Counted from the stretch's first letter, positions 1 to 11,105 are shown. The stretch is 64,000 nt of DNA from Ectorhizobium quercum (GCF_026552795.1 NZ_JANFPI010000004.1:434001-498000), one strand, 5' to 3'. The notes: generated from the sequence alone by a model not told the origin. Numbers and translations: made by a program.

Positions 1-293
1 ACCGCGCCGTGCTCGATTGCGGCTCGAAGGCGCTGACCTCGGACCTGCTCGGCTTCACCGATTACGGCGCGATCGAGGGATACGAGGGCGCGCGGATCGT
101 CTCGCTGTCGGAGGAACATGCCGTGGTCGATCTCGGCGGCTGCGCAGCGGGGTTCCCGGGCATCGGCGCGATGGTCAAGGTAGTGCCCAATCACACCTGC
201 GTCGTCACCAACCTGTTCGACCGCATGGTCTTCCACCGCGACGGGATCGTCACCCGCGTCGAGACCGTCGACGCCCGCGGAACGGTCTGGTGA
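1..293 (+). CDS. D-threonine aldolase / D-serine dehydratase-like PLP enzyme, C-terminal fragment
   Basis: Only the last 97 or so codons are in the window; the 5' part lies upstream. The visible part has the look of the C-terminal domain of the DSD1 / D-threonine aldolase family, whose PLP-binding barrel would be in the missing part. The segment PNHTC near the end carries a His-x-Cys pair, which in DSD1-type enzymes binds the catalytic zinc; this is the main evidence. Such enzymes act on D-3-hydroxyamino acids in the cytoplasm. The next gene on the same strand is an M81 metallopeptidase followed by a Dpp-type importer, so a role in using D-amino-acid-containing peptides or related compounds is plausible, but that is inference. 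The substrate cannot be read from this fragment. Confidence 0.7.
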   Translation, partial: RAVLDCGSKALTSDLLGFTDYGAIEGYEGARIVSLSEEHAVVDLGGCAAGFPGIGAMVKVVPNHTCVVTNLFDRMVFHRDGIVTRVETVDARGTVW

Positions 294-865
294 GACCTCC
301 GCTTCCGTAAATTTTTCGCGCGCCGGGCCGGGGCAGGCCCCCGAAACCCGGCGCGTGGCCCGCGATGCACGAAAACGGACGCCTTTTTCCGGGACGTATT
401 TTCATCCGGCCTCCGCGCCGCGCCGTCCGTTCCGGCCCGTTTCCGCCGCCGGCTTTGCCCGGAACGGTTTGATCTCAAAAAACGAATCGTCTTCGTCACC
501 TCTGTCGGCTGCCGCGCGGGTGCGGCGGCGACCGTGAAAATTTTCATCGAAAAGAGCAGTTGAGAAAATAAATTACACAAATAGAGGACGACTTAGGAAG
601 AAATGTTGACTTCGATGGTTTTTGGCGCATTATTAAGAAAATAAATTACACTGATCGAACAGTGAAACGGGTGAACTGAACAACGGGAAACAATCATTCG
701 GACGGGCGGAAACCGCTATCCCTGACCCGCGAAGCCGCCGCAGGCGGTTTTCGGGACGGCGGAACCGTGTCCGCAGGCGGCGGTGAGCCGGCGGCACGCG
801 CCGGACATCGCCAGACATTGCCAGACTGGCGGCCCCCGGGCCGGAACTCATCGGATCATTTCGAC
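294..865. other. Intergenic promoter region without a gene
   Basis: No convincing gene is seen in these 572 bases; the short reading frames have no ribosome binding site and show the base bias of non-coding DNA. A GC-rich inverted repeat (CGCGCCGGG at 319-327 and its complement at 347-355) follows the first gene and may be a weak terminator, although no T-run follows it. The stretch from about 540 to 665 is markedly AT-rich for this genome and holds two copies of a 16-bp direct repeat. It is the likely promoter and operator zone for the downstream M81/ABC operon. Confidence 0.6.
563..651. promoter_or_regulatory. Pair of 16-bp direct repeats, candidate operators
   Basis: The sequence AGAAAATAAATTACAC occurs exactly at 563-578 and again at 636-651. 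The offset is 73 bp, close to seven turns of B-DNA. Both copies sit in the AT-rich part of the leader about 215 to 300 bp before the M81 start codon. Two identical 16-mers in phase upstream of a transport operon suggest binding sites for one regulator. AT-rich half-sites of this kind are seen with RpiR-type regulators, but no regulator gene for them is visible in the window, so the identity is open. Confidence 0.5.
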
Positions 866-2347
866 ATGCGCATCTTCACGGCCTCGCTGGCGACGGAAAC
901 CAACACGTTCTCTCCCGTTCCGACGGACATGCACGCCTTCAAGGCGGCGTTCTATGCCGGGCCGGGCGAGCATCCGGATGCGCCGACGCTGTGCTCCTCG
1001 GTGGTGCCGATCCTGCGCCGGCGCGGCCGGGAGGAGGGTTTCACGGTGATCGAGGGCACCTCGTGCTGGGCCGAGCCCGCCGGCCTCATCCAGCGCCAGA
1101 CCTACGAGACGCTGCGCGACCGCATCCTGGCCGAACTGAAGGACGCGCTGCCGGTCGACGGCGTCGTCCTCGGCCTGCACGGGGCGATGGCCGCCCAGGG
1201 CTACGACGATCCGGAAGGCGACCTCCTGTCGCGGGTCCGCGCGATGGTCGGCCCGGACGTGCTGATTGCCGCGGAGTTCGATCCGCACAGCCACCTGACG
1301 GCGCTGCGCGTTGCAAGTCTCGACCTGATGGCCGCCTTCCTAGAATTCCCCCACACCGATTTCGAGCAGCGCGGCGAGCATGTCGTCGATCTGGCGCTGA
1401 AGGCGCTGCGCGGCGAGATCAGGCCGGTAATCTCGACCTTCGACTGCCGGATGATCACCATTTTCCCGACGAGCCGCGAGCCGATGCGCTCCTTCGTCGA
1501 CCGCCTCAAGGCGATGGAAGGCAAGGACGGCATCCTCTCCATCTCCGTCATCCACGGCTTCATGGCCGGCGACCTGCCGGACATGGGCACGCGCATCGTC
1601 GTCGTGACCGACAACGACAGGGACAAGGGCGACGCGCTGGCCGCAGCGCTCGGCCGCGAGCTTTACGGCCTGCGCAAGCAGACGGCCATGCCGATGTTCG
1701 ACACCGAGGCGGGGCTCGACCGAGCCGTCGAGGTCCGCGCCGCCCATCCCTTCGTTCCGGTGGTGATCGCCGATGTCTGGGACAATCCGGGCGGCGGCGT
1801 CGCGGGCGATGCGACCCACATCCTGCGCCGCATGCTGGAGCGCGGCCTCGACGACATCGCGGTGGCGACGATCTGGGACCCGATCGCCGTTTCCTTCTGC
1901 CATGCGGCGGGCGAGGGGGCGGAACTCGACCTGCGGATCGGCGGCAAGTCCGGCCCGCAGGGCGGCGAGCCGCTCGACCTGCGCGTCACGGTGCAGCGCG
2001 TCTTCGATGCCGGCTGGCAGAGCTTCCGCAACAGCCGCGTCACCCTCGGTCGCACCGCCGTGGTGCGTCCCGCGGGCACGCGGACGGACATCGTGCTGAT
2101 CACCAGCCGCACCCAGACCTACGAGCCGGACATCTTCTCCAACCAGGGCGTGGACTTCACGCGGAAATCCTACCTGCTGGTGAAGTCGACCAACCATTTC
2201 CATGCGGGCTTCCAGCCGGTTTCCTCGGAAATCGTCTACATCGCCGCGCCGACCTCCTATCCCACGGACCCCGCAACGACGCCTTACCGCAAGGCGAGCC
2301 TGAAGCTTTGGCCGCGCGTTGCCGATCCGCTGGGCCTTGAAACCTGA
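866..2347 (+). CDS. M81 family metallopeptidase (MlrC-like)
   Basis: Predicted 493-residue cytoplasmic zinc enzyme of the MlrC (microcystinase C-like) family, with an N-terminal DUF1485-type domain and an MlrC C-terminal domain. The start chosen gives the family's usual opening, MRIFTASLATETNTFSP, with the ETNTF motif at 11-15; upstream in-frame codons to 767 look non-coding. Asp139-x-His141 (FDPHSH) and His163 (FPHTD) fit the Asp-x-His and His zinc ligands known in MlrC. In soil bacteria these genes commonly lie with Dpp-type peptide importers, as here. A role in hydrolysing an imported peptide-like or amidated compound is inferred; no link to microcystin is implied. A GC-rich hairpin separates it from the binding-protein gene. 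Confidence 0.85.
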   Translation: MRIFTASLATETNTFSPVPTDMHAFKAAFYAGPGEHPDAPTLCSSVVPILRRRGREEGFTVIEGTSCWAEPAGLIQRQTYETLRDRILAELKDALPVDGVVLGLHGAMAAQGYDDPEGDLLSRVRAMVGPDVLIAAEFDPHSHLTALRVASLDLMAAFLEFPHTDFEQRGEHVVDLALKALRGEIRPVISTFDCRMITIFPTSREPMRSFVDRLKAMEGKDGILSISVIHGFMAGDLPDMGTRIVVVTDNDRDKGDALAAALGRELYGLRKQTAMPMFDTEAGLDRAVEVRAAHPFVPVVIADVWDNPGGGVAGDATHILRRMLERGLDDIAVATIWDPIAVSFCHAAGEGAELDLRIGGKSGPQGGEPLDLRVTVQRVFDAGWQSFRNSRVTLGRTAVVRPAGTRTDIVLITSRTQTYEPDIFSNQGVDFTRKSYLLVKSTNHFHAGFQPVSSEIVYIAAPTSYPTDPATTPYRKASLKLWPRVADPLGLET

Positions 2348-2349
2348 GC

Positions 2350-2376
2350 CGGCGGCCGGACGGGAGCCGGCCGCCG
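2350..2376 (+). terminator. Intercistronic GC hairpin between the M81 and binding-protein genes
   Basis: A perfect 10-bp inverted repeat, CGGCGGCCGG and its complement, encloses a 7-base loop three bases after the M81 stop codon. No T-run follows, so full termination is unlikely. More likely it is a processing or partial attenuation element that lets the binding protein be made in excess. Confidence 0.5.
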
Positions 2377-2439
2377 ACCGACGCTTCGACAGAACCGGCG
2401 CACCCGACAGGGATTGCCGACAACGAAAAGGGGATTGAG

Positions 2440-3957
2440 ATGAAAAGTGCATTCGTTCTGATGACGCTGGCGGCACTCGCCGGCACGAGCAGCCTGGCGA
2501 TCGCGCAGGGCACGACGGACGGGATCCTGACGGTCGCCACCATCGGCGAACCGCCGACGCTCGACGCGATGCAGACGCCGACCGATATCGTGCTGACCAT
2601 CGACCAGCACATTTTCGAAACGCTCTACACCTATGACGCGGAGTGGAAGTCCGTTCCGCTGCTGGCCGCCGGCATGCCGGAAATGTCCGAGGACGGCCTG
2701 ACCTACCGCATTCCGCTGCGCGAGGGCGTGAAGTTCCACGACGGCAGCGATTTCGACGCGAAGGACGTCGTCGCCTCGCTCACCCGCTGGATGGACGTCA
2801 ACTCCAAGGGCAAGCAGGTGGCGGATATCGTCGAAAGCCTGACGGAAGACGGCGACCATGCCGTGGTCATCAAGCTGAAGTCGCGTTACGCGCCGCTGCT
2901 CGCCACGCTGTCGCAGGCCTCCATCATCATCCCCTCGGAAAAGGTGGCCGACACGCTGACCGAGTTCGTCGGCACGGGTCCCTATGCCCTGAAGGAGCGC
3001 CGGCCCGACCAGTACACACAGCTCGTCCGCTTCGACGACTACGTCTCGCCCGAGGGAGAGCCGAGCAACTATGCCGGCAAGCGCGTGGCGATCGCGAAGG
3101 AAATCCGCTTCGTTCCGGTGCCGGACGCCAATACCCGCGTCGAGGGCCTGATCTCCGGCCAGTTCGATTTCGCCGACTCGCTGCCGGTCAGCGCCTATGA
3201 GCGCGTCGAGCAGAGCGGCAACGCGAAGCCGGTGATCTACGAGAACACCGGCTGGGCCTCGCTCAACATGAACATGAAGGAAGGCCTTCTGGTGAAGAAG
3301 GAACTCCGCCAGGCCGTTCAGGTGGCGCTCAACCCGAACGACATGATGCTGGCCGCCTTCTCCGACGACCGGTTCTTCAGCGTCGACGGCTCGATCTTCC
3401 CGCAGGGCTCCTTCTGGCACACCGAGGCCGGCATCGAGCGCTACGGCGAGGGCGACCCAGAAGCCGCCGCGAAGCTGCTGGAGGAAGGCGGTTACGACGG
3501 TACGCCGCTGCGCCTGATGACCAGCCGCCAGTACGAGTTCCACTACAAGATCGGCGAGGTGGCCAAGGCCTATCTGGAGGCCGCCGGCTTCAAGGTCGAT
3601 CTCCAGGTGGTGGACTGGGCGACGCTGACGACGCGGCGCGCCGACTCGAAGGAATGGGACATCTTCATCACCCACTCCAACTTCCCCGGCGATCCGACGA
3701 CGATCAACACCATTACCGACAGCTATCCGGGCTGGTATGTTTCGGATGCGAAGGCCGCCGCCGTTGCCGCATACATGGATGCGACGACCGACGAGGCCAA
3801 GAAGACGGCATGGGACGGCATCCAGACGGTCATCTACGACGATGCGCCGCTCTACAAGGTCGGCAACTTCAATGCGGTGACGGGCGTCGCGGCGGGCATT
3901 TCCGACTACACGCCCACCTACTGGCCGCATTTCTGGAACGTCACCCCGAAGAAGTAA
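2440..3957 (+). CDS. ABC transporter substrate-binding protein, family 5 (Dpp/Opp type)
   Basis: 505-residue periplasmic binding protein. Residues 1 to about 22 form a Sec signal peptide ending near AIA-QG. The mature part follows the SBP_bac_5 plan: TYRIPLREGVKFHDG near residue 95, a long middle lobe, and a C-terminal lobe with WDIFITHSNFPGDPTT. Family 5 proteins bind di- and oligopeptides, opines, nickel or oligosaccharides, and sequence alone does not decide which. It lies first in a tight importer set (gap of 9 bp to the first permease) and follows the M81 peptidase, which suggests a peptide-like ligand that is then cleaved inside the cell. Confidence 0.9.
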   Translation: MKSAFVLMTLAALAGTSSLAIAQGTTDGILTVATIGEPPTLDAMQTPTDIVLTIDQHIFETLYTYDAEWKSVPLLAAGMPEMSEDGLTYRIPLREGVKFHDGSDFDAKDVVASLTRWMDVNSKGKQVADIVESLTEDGDHAVVIKLKSRYAPLLATLSQASIIIPSEKVADTLTEFVGTGPYALKERRPDQYTQLVRFDDYVSPEGEPSNYAGKRVAIAKEIRFVPVPDANTRVEGLISGQFDFADSLPVSAYERVEQSGNAKPVIYENTGWASLNMNMKEGLLVKKELRQAVQVALNPNDMMLAAFSDDRFFSVDGSIFPQGSFWHTEAGIERYGEGDPEAAAKLLEEGGYDGTPLRLMTSRQYEFHYKIGEVAKAYLEAAGFKVDLQVVDWATLTTRRADSKEWDIFITHSNFPGDPTTINTITDSYPGWYVSDAKAAAVAAYMDATTDEAKKTAWDGIQTVIYDDAPLYKVGNFNAVTGVAAGISDYTPTYWPHFWNVTPKK

Positions 3958-3966
3958 GGGATCATC

Positions 3967-4917
3967 ATGGCAAGGATCACCCGGGCGCTGCTGCAACGGC
4001 TTGGAGGCATGGCGATCGTGCTCGCCCTCGTCGTGACGGTCGTTTTCATCATCGTCCGGGTGACGCCCGGCGATCCGGCCGCCGTCATGCTGGGGTCGGA
4101 CGCCACGCCGGAAGACATCGCGCAACTGCGCAGCCGCATGGGGCTCGACGCCCCCCTGATCACGCAATATGTCCAGTTCGTCCTCGGCATCCTCAAGGGC
4201 GATCTCGGCCAGTCGATCTTCCTCAACCAGCCGGTGACGCAGGCGCTCGCCGCGCGGGCGGAGCCGACCTTCTTCCTGACGCTGTTCTCCATCCTGATCG
4301 CGGTCGCCATCGCGCTGCCCGTCGGCATCCTGTCGGCGGTCCGGCGCGGCACGGTCTTCGACCAGGTCGTCGTCACCTTGACGATGGTGGCGGCGAGCGT
4401 GCCGAGCTTCTGGCTCGGCCTGCTGCTCATCCAGTTCTTCGCGGTCGGGCAGGGCTGGTTCCCGGCCTCGGGCTACGGCGGGCCGGATACGCCATTTCTT
4501 GAACGGCTGCACCATCTCGTCCTGCCGGCGATTGCGCTGGGAACGGTCAATTCGGCGCTGATCACCCGCTTCACCCGCGCCGCCATGCTCGACGTGCTGG
4601 GCGACGACTACGTGCGCACCGCCCGCGCCAAGGGGGCGGGCGAGGGCCGCGTGATCCTCAAGCACGCGCTGAAGAACGCGCTGATCCCAATCATCACCGT
4701 CATCGGCCTTTCGGTCGCCATGCTGGTCGCCGGCGCGGTGGTGACGGAAACGGTGTTCGGCCTGCCGGGCGTCGGCAATCTGGTGGTCTCCGCCGTGCTG
4801 CGGCGCGACTATCCCGTCATCCAGGGCGCGCTGCTGGTCGTCGCCGCGATCTACGTGCTCATCAACTTCATCGTGGACATGCTCTACATCCTCGTCGATC
4901 CGCGGGTGCGCCAATGA
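3967..4917 (+). CDS. ABC transporter permease (DppB-like)
   Basis: 316-residue inner-membrane permease of the binding-protein-dependent type, with six likely membrane spans. The first is at about 15-35 after a short basic N-terminus, followed by the typical periplasmic loop with TPGDPAAVMLG. The cytoplasmic EAA loop is DDYVRTARAKGAGEGR, the contact for the ATPase. It pairs with the next gene, whose start overlaps this stop by 4 bp (ATGA), so the two are translationally coupled. Substrate follows from the binding protein, not from this subunit. Confidence 0.93.
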   Translation: MARITRALLQRLGGMAIVLALVVTVVFIIVRVTPGDPAAVMLGSDATPEDIAQLRSRMGLDAPLITQYVQFVLGILKGDLGQSIFLNQPVTQALAARAEPTFFLTLFSILIAVAIALPVGILSAVRRGTVFDQVVVTLTMVAASVPSFWLGLLLIQFFAVGQGWFPASGYGGPDTPFLERLHHLVLPAIALGTVNSALITRFTRAAMLDVLGDDYVRTARAKGAGEGRVILKHALKNALIPIITVIGLSVAMLVAGAVVTETVFGLPGVGNLVVSAVLRRDYPVIQGALLVVAAIYVLINFIVDMLYILVDPRVRQ

Positions 4918-5774
4918 CGATCGCCTCCTTCTCCATGCCGTTCGCCTCCGGCCTGCGCCGGCTGTTCGGCAACCGCGCCATCCTGTTCGGGGCGGTCATC
5001 CTTCTCGTCGTGGTCCTCGCCGCGCTGCTCGCGCCCTGGGTCGCGCCCTATGCGCCGAACCGGCTGTCGATCGTCAACAAGCTGAAGGAGCCGTCGCTGG
5101 CGCACTTCTTCGGCACGGACGAGTTCGGCCGCGACATCTTCTCCCGCGCGATCTTCGCGGGGCGGATCTCGCTGCTCGTCAGTCTCGGCGTGGTCTGCAT
5201 CTCGACGGTTCTGGGCGTGATCCTCGGCGTCGCCGCCGGCTTCTTCCGCCGGCTCGATGCGCCGATCTCGCGCCTGCTCGACGCCATGATGTCCTTTCCC
5301 GACATCCTGCTCGCCATCGCGCTGGTCGCCGCGCTCGGCCCGTCGCTCGTCACCGTCATCCTGGCGCTCGGCATCACCTATGCGCCGCGGCTTGCCCGCA
5401 TCGTGCGCGGCTCGACGCTGGTGCTGCGCGAACTGCCCTATGTCGAGGCGGCGGTGGCGATGGGGCTGCCGACATGGCAGATCCTGTTGCGTCACGTCCT
5501 GCTCAATCTCGCCTCTCCCATCCTCGTGCAGGCCACCTTCGTCTTCGCCTCCGCCATGCTGGCCGAAGCGAGCCTCTCCTTCCTCGGCGTCGGCGTCTCC
5601 ACCGACATGCCGACCTGGGGCACGATGCTCGCCTCGGGCCGGGAATACATGAACAACGCCCCCTGGCTGATGGTGTTTCCGGGCCTTGCCATCGTCTTCT
5701 CCGTGCTGTCGCTGCAATTGCTGGGCGACGGCCTGCGCGATCTCGTCGATCCGCGCCTTGCCAAGGAAAGCTGA
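4914..5774 (+). CDS. ABC transporter permease (DppC-like)
   Basis: 286-residue second permease of the Dpp-type importer. It has the short N-terminal OppC-type cytoplasmic segment, a first span at about 22-42, the conserved FFGTDEFGRDIFSR motif after it, and five further spans. The EAA loop reads PYVEAAVAMGLPTWQI. The start overlaps the upstream stop by 4 bp, and the ATPase gene begins 1 bp after its own stop. Complex: heterodimeric channel with the DppB-like protein. Confidence 0.93.
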   Translation: MTIASFSMPFASGLRRLFGNRAILFGAVILLVVVLAALLAPWVAPYAPNRLSIVNKLKEPSLAHFFGTDEFGRDIFSRAIFAGRISLLVSLGVVCISTVLGVILGVAAGFFRRLDAPISRLLDAMMSFPDILLAIALVAALGPSLVTVILALGITYAPRLARIVRGSTLVLRELPYVEAAVAMGLPTWQILLRHVLLNLASPILVQATFVFASAMLAEASLSFLGVGVSTDMPTWGTMLASGREYMNNAPWLMVFPGLAIVFSVLSLQLLGDGLRDLVDPRLAKES

Positions 5775-5775
5775 C

Positions 5776-7608
<1,833 letters not shown>

Positions 7609-7613
7609 GCAGG

Positions 7614-7657
7614 GCAATTCCAGGAAAAGTGTGAAGCGGTCTTCCGTCCGGAATTGC
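7614..7657 (+). repeat. 44-bp interspersed palindromic element, copy 1
   Basis: The element starts with GCAATTCC, ends with GGAATTGC, and has an inner near-complementary pair (GGAAAA with TCTTCC). A second copy at 26890-26933 on the other strand differs at only 2 of 44 positions. Both copies begin within a few bases of a stop codon and have the same orientation relative to the gene they follow, so the element would be transcribed as a hairpin in the 3' untranslated RNA. Repeats of this look are frequent in Rhizobiaceae intergenic DNA; no function is established. Confidence 0.7.
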
Positions 7658-7680
7658 TCCAGAAAAGACGGGCAAAAGCG

Positions 7681-7709
7681 TTCCCCGGAGCGTTTGAACC
7701 TCCGGGGAA
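7681..7709 (-). terminator. Hairpin between convergent ABC operon and chemoreceptor gene
   Basis: A perfect 10-bp inverted repeat, TTCCCCGGAG with CTCCGGGGAA, has a 9-base loop. Read on the minus strand, after the chemoreceptor stop at 7717, it is followed by CGCTTTTGCC. This favours a factor-independent terminator for that gene; it could also stop transcription from the other side. Confidence 0.6.
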
Positions 7710-7716
7710 GAAGCGG

Positions 7717-9621
7717 TCAGGCGGCCTGGCCGACCGGGGCATAGCCTGCGGCGTTGTCCAGCCGGAACTTCGACAGTTCGACCTGAAGCTGGCGGGCCTC
7801 GCCGGCCAGCACCTGGCTGGAGGCGGTGGTTTCCTCCACCATCGCGGCGTTCTGCTGGGTCATCTGGTCCATGTGGTTGACCGAGCTGTTGATTTCGCCG
7901 AGCGCGACCGCCTGCTCCTGCGCCGCCTGCGCGATCATCGCCACATGGTCGTTGACGCGGTTGACCAGGCTTTCGATTTCCTTCAACGCCTCGCCGGTCG
8001 ACAGAACCAGCGTCACGCCACCCTTGACCTCGCCGGCCGAGGTGTTGATCAGCGCCTTGATCTCCTTCGCCGCATTGGCGGAGCGCTGGGCGAGTTCGCG
8101 CACTTCCTGCGCGACGACCGCGAAGCCGCGGCCGGCATCGCCGGCGCGCGCCGCCTCGACGCCGGCGTTGAGCGCCAGAAGGTTGGTCTGGAAGGCGATC
8201 TCGTCGATGACCGAGATGATCTGGCTGATCTTCTGCGAGGACTGCTCGATGCGGCTCATGGCGTCGATGGCGTCGCGAACGATGTCGCCCGACTTCCCGG
8301 CGCTTTCCTTGGTCTGGTGGACCATGCCGGAGGCCTCGCGCGCCCGTTCCGTCGAGGTCTTCACCGTGGCGGTGATCTCGTCGAGCGCGGCGGCGGTCTC
8401 CTCCAGCGCTGCCGCCTGCTGCTCGGTGCGGCGCGAAAGCTGGTTGGCCGACGACGACAGCTCGCCGGAATTGTCGGTGATGGTGCCGGCGACGGAAAGA
8501 ATGCCCTGCATGGTGTGGCGCAGCGTTTCCATCGTGCCGTTGACGTTGGTCTGAAGCTCGGCGAAGGCGCCCTGGAAGCGGCCGTGCATCTCCTGGGTCA
8601 GGTCGGCCTCGGCCAGCGCCGCGATCACGCGCCGGACCTCGTTGATGCCCCTGTCGACATTGGCCACCAGCTCGTTGATGCCGCCGGCGAAGCGCTGGAG
8701 GTCGGCGTCGTCGTAGCTCTTGTCGATGCGCTGCGAGAAATCGCCCGCCGCCGCTGCGGCCACGATGGCGCTGATCGAGGACTGGAGGTCCCTGCTCTGG
8801 GCGTGGAGGGCGGCTTCCTGCGCTTCCATTTCGCGCATCTGCGCCTCGTTGGCGCGGAACACCTCGAGGGCGCGTGCCATTTCGCCGATCTCGTCCTTGC
8901 GGGCGGTGCCGGGAATGGAGGCCACGCGGTTGCCCGATGCCATGCCCGACATGATTTCCGTGAGCGAGCGGATCGGATTGACGATGCCCCTGCGGGCCAG
9001 CACGAAGCTTGCCGCGACGCCGGCGACGATGCAGAAGAGGGCGGTGGCGAGCAGGACGATCTGCGTCGTGCCCGATCGGGAAATCGCCGCCGTGCGCGAG
9101 GCCGACAGCGTTTCCGCCGAATAGGTCGAATAGTCCTTCACCGTGTCCGTGACCGTCTTCTGCGCGTCGAGCGCCTTGGCAAGCTCGATGCGCATCACCG
9201 AAAGGTCGCGGCCGGCGGCGGTGCCCGCGACCTCGACCATCGAGCGGATCTGGTTGAAATAGGCGTCGAGCGCGCCGCGGATGTTGCCGAGCATGCGCTG
9301 TTCGTTGACATCCGCCGTCGAGGCGATCTTCGGCAGGCGGTCGAGCATTTCTTCGGCGCGCCGTTCGGTCTCGGCGGCGAAATCGGCCGCCTTTTCCGGC
9401 GCCAGCGCCAGCTGGTAGGTCATGCGGCTGATCGCGATGATGTCGACCCGCAGGTCCATCGCCTCGCGCGCCACTTCCTCGCGCGCGCCGGTATCCTTCA
9501 GCGCGGCGCCGAGTGACAGCAACCCTTGCGATCCCGTCGCGGCGATGACGGCGGCGGAGACGCCCATCAGAACGACCAGAAGACTGATTTTCTTCAGAAT
9601 AGACAGATTGGAAATATTCAT
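7717..9621 (-). CDS. Methyl-accepting chemotaxis protein
   Basis: 634-residue inner-membrane chemoreceptor. The start gives MNISNLSILKK; an upstream in-frame ATG at 9699 would add an unlikely basic extension. Order of parts: membrane span at about 9-30; periplasmic helical sensor domain at about 31-185; second span at about 187-208 (VLLATALFCIVAGVAASFVL); HAMP and a second HAMP-like linker to about 360; signalling coiled coil with the conserved hairpin tip IAFQTNLLALNA. It signals through CheA/CheW. No CheR-binding pentapeptide is seen at the C-terminus (ends APVGQAA). It stands alone between two transport operons, so it may sense a ligand taken up by one of them; this is inference. Confidence 0.93.
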   Translation of the reverse strand: MNISNLSILKKISLLVVLMGVSAAVIAATGSQGLLSLGAALKDTGAREEVAREAMDLRVDIIAISRMTYQLALAPEKAADFAAETERRAEEMLDRLPKIASTADVNEQRMLGNIRGALDAYFNQIRSMVEVAGTAAGRDLSVMRIELAKALDAQKTVTDTVKDYSTYSAETLSASRTAAISRSGTTQIVLLATALFCIVAGVAASFVLARRGIVNPIRSLTEIMSGMASGNRVASIPGTARKDEIGEMARALEVFRANEAQMREMEAQEAALHAQSRDLQSSISAIVAAAAAGDFSQRIDKSYDDADLQRFAGGINELVANVDRGINEVRRVIAALAEADLTQEMHGRFQGAFAELQTNVNGTMETLRHTMQGILSVAGTITDNSGELSSSANQLSRRTEQQAAALEETAAALDEITATVKTSTERAREASGMVHQTKESAGKSGDIVRDAIDAMSRIEQSSQKISQIISVIDEIAFQTNLLALNAGVEAARAGDAGRGFAVVAQEVRELAQRSANAAKEIKALINTSAGEVKGGVTLVLSTGEALKEIESLVNRVNDHVAMIAQAAQEQAVALGEINSSVNHMDQMTQQNAAMVEETTASSQVLAGEARQLQVELSKFRLDNAAGYAPVGQAA

Positions 9622-9767
9622 GACCGGTTCCGTGAGGGCCTGCGGGCGAGTCCATTTCGCCCCTGCCGCCCGTCCGGCCCGAATTTCATTCCCGGCCATT
9701 GCCTGAAACTATCGGTCGCGAGTGTTGATATTTCCTGAATCGGCCTGTTTGCGGGGGGTGGGGTCGG

Positions 9768-11105
9768 CTAGGAGAAGGTTCTCCCTGCAAGCTTCGGCAG
9801 CATGAAGCGGAAGGCGATGCTGCGGGCGCTCTGGAAGAGGATGAGGGCGATCCACAGCCCGTCATTGCCGAACAGCGGTTGCAGGATGGCCCAGGCGGCG
9901 AAATAGATCGCCAGCGATCCCACCATCAGGTTGCGCATCTGCCGCGACCATGTCGCGCCGATATAGACGCCGTCCATCTGGAAGGCGACGATGCCGAAGA
10001 CCGGCAGCGCGACGACATAGGGCAGGTAGGCATGGGCAAGCGCGGAGACGGCCGCCGTCGGGGCGGTGATGCCGATCACCCAGCCGCCGGCGGACAGGAA
10101 GGCGAGCGAGACCAGCCCGGCGAAGATAAAGCCCCACAGCGTCGTCAGCCGGATCGTCCGGTCGAAGGCCGGGCGGTAGCGGGCGCCGACGGCCCGCCCG
10201 GCAAGCTGCTCGGCGGCGGTCGCCACGCCGTCCAGGAAGGCGACGCCGAAGAAGTAGAAGCGCAGCAGGATGGTGTTCGCCGCCAGAATGTCGATGCCGA
10301 GCGTTCCGCTCTGGCGGGTGAAGAAGGAAATGCCGATCAGCAGCGCGAAGGAGCGGATCATCATGTCGCCGTTGACCGAGAAGGCGCGGCGGAAGGCGGC
10401 GGGATCCGGCAGGCTCCAGGCGGTGCGGTCGGCCTTCCTCAGGATGAGGTAGAGGCCCGCCAGCGCGGTGACGGCCTCCGCCACCAGCGCGGCGATGGCG
10501 ACGCCGGACAGGCCCCAGCCGAGGCCGATCACCCAGTGATAGCTGAGTGCGGCGTTGAGCCCGTTGAGCAGCGTTTGCAGGATCATGCCCGACAGCGCGT
10601 CGCCGCGCCCGATGATCCAGCCGAACACGACGAAGTTGAACAGGACGAAGGGCGCCGACCAGATGCGCCAGTGGAAGTAGGTCGCGGCCGCCTCGGCGAC
10701 CGGGCCTTCCGCCCCCATCGCGGCGAGGCCGAGCGCGCCGATCGGCTTTTGCAGGACGAGCAGCGCCAGCCCGGCGACCAGCGCGATGATGAGGCCGCTT
10801 GCCAGCATGCGCTGTTCCTCGCGGCGGTTTCCCGCGCCGACGGCCTGCGCCGTGAAGCCGGTCGTCGCGCCGCGCAGGAAGTTGAAGGACACGAAGATGA
10901 CGTCGAAGATCACCGCCGCTAGCGCGACGCCGCCGACCAGCGTCTCGTCGCGCAACTGTCCGATCACGCCCGTCGCCACCAGGCCGACGAGCGGCGTCGA
11001 CAGGTAGGCGATCATCATCGGCAGCGCTATCCTCAGCACGTCGCGGTGGGCGATGGCGAAGGGGCGGACCGGGCCGCCGCCGGCCCTTGACGGATCGTGG
11101 GACAC
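9768..11105 (-). CDS. MATE family efflux transporter
   Basis: 445-residue multidrug/toxin exporter of the MATE (DinF-like) family with about 12 hydrophobic spans. Family signs are the two-fold arrangement of six spans and the conserved segment after span 1 (PLVGLVATGVIGQL). MATE proteins expel cationic drugs or metabolites in exchange for Na+ or H+. It is the last gene of a seven- to nine-gene minus-strand series and begins directly next to the stop of the AhpD-like gene. It may therefore export a product or a toxic intermediate of the reactions encoded upstream. Substrate unknown. Confidence 0.88.
   Translation of the reverse strand: MSHDPSRAGGGPVRPFAIAHRDVLRIALPMMIAYLSTPLVGLVATGVIGQLRDETLVGGVALAAVIFDVIFVSFNFLRGATTGFTAQAVGAGNRREEQRMLASGLIIALVAGLALLVLQKPIGALGLAAMGAEGPVAEAAATYFHWRIWSAPFVLFNFVVFGWIIGRGDALSGMILQTLLNGLNAALSYHWVIGLGWGLSGVAIAALVAEAVTALAGLYLILRKADRTAWSLPDPAAFRRAFSVNGDMMIRSFALLIGISFFTRQSGTLGIDILAANTILLRFYFFGVAFLDGVATAAEQLAGRAVGARYRPAFDRTIRLTTLWGFIFAGLVSLAFLSAGGWVIGITAPTAAVSALAHAYLPYVVALPVFGIVAFQMDGVYIGATWSRQMRNLMVGSLAIYFAAWAILQPLFGNDGLWIALILFQSARSIAFRFMLPKLAGRTFS

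Noticed and set aside
319..355. CGCGCCGGG dyad as a firm terminator of the first gene
   Set aside because: No T-run follows, and the loop is itself GC-rich, so it is only mentioned in the intergenic note.
2284..4914. An 876-codon open frame on the minus strand
   Set aside because: It is antisense to the binding protein and permease genes of the Dpp-type operon and consists of His/Arg/Asp-rich shadow sequence.
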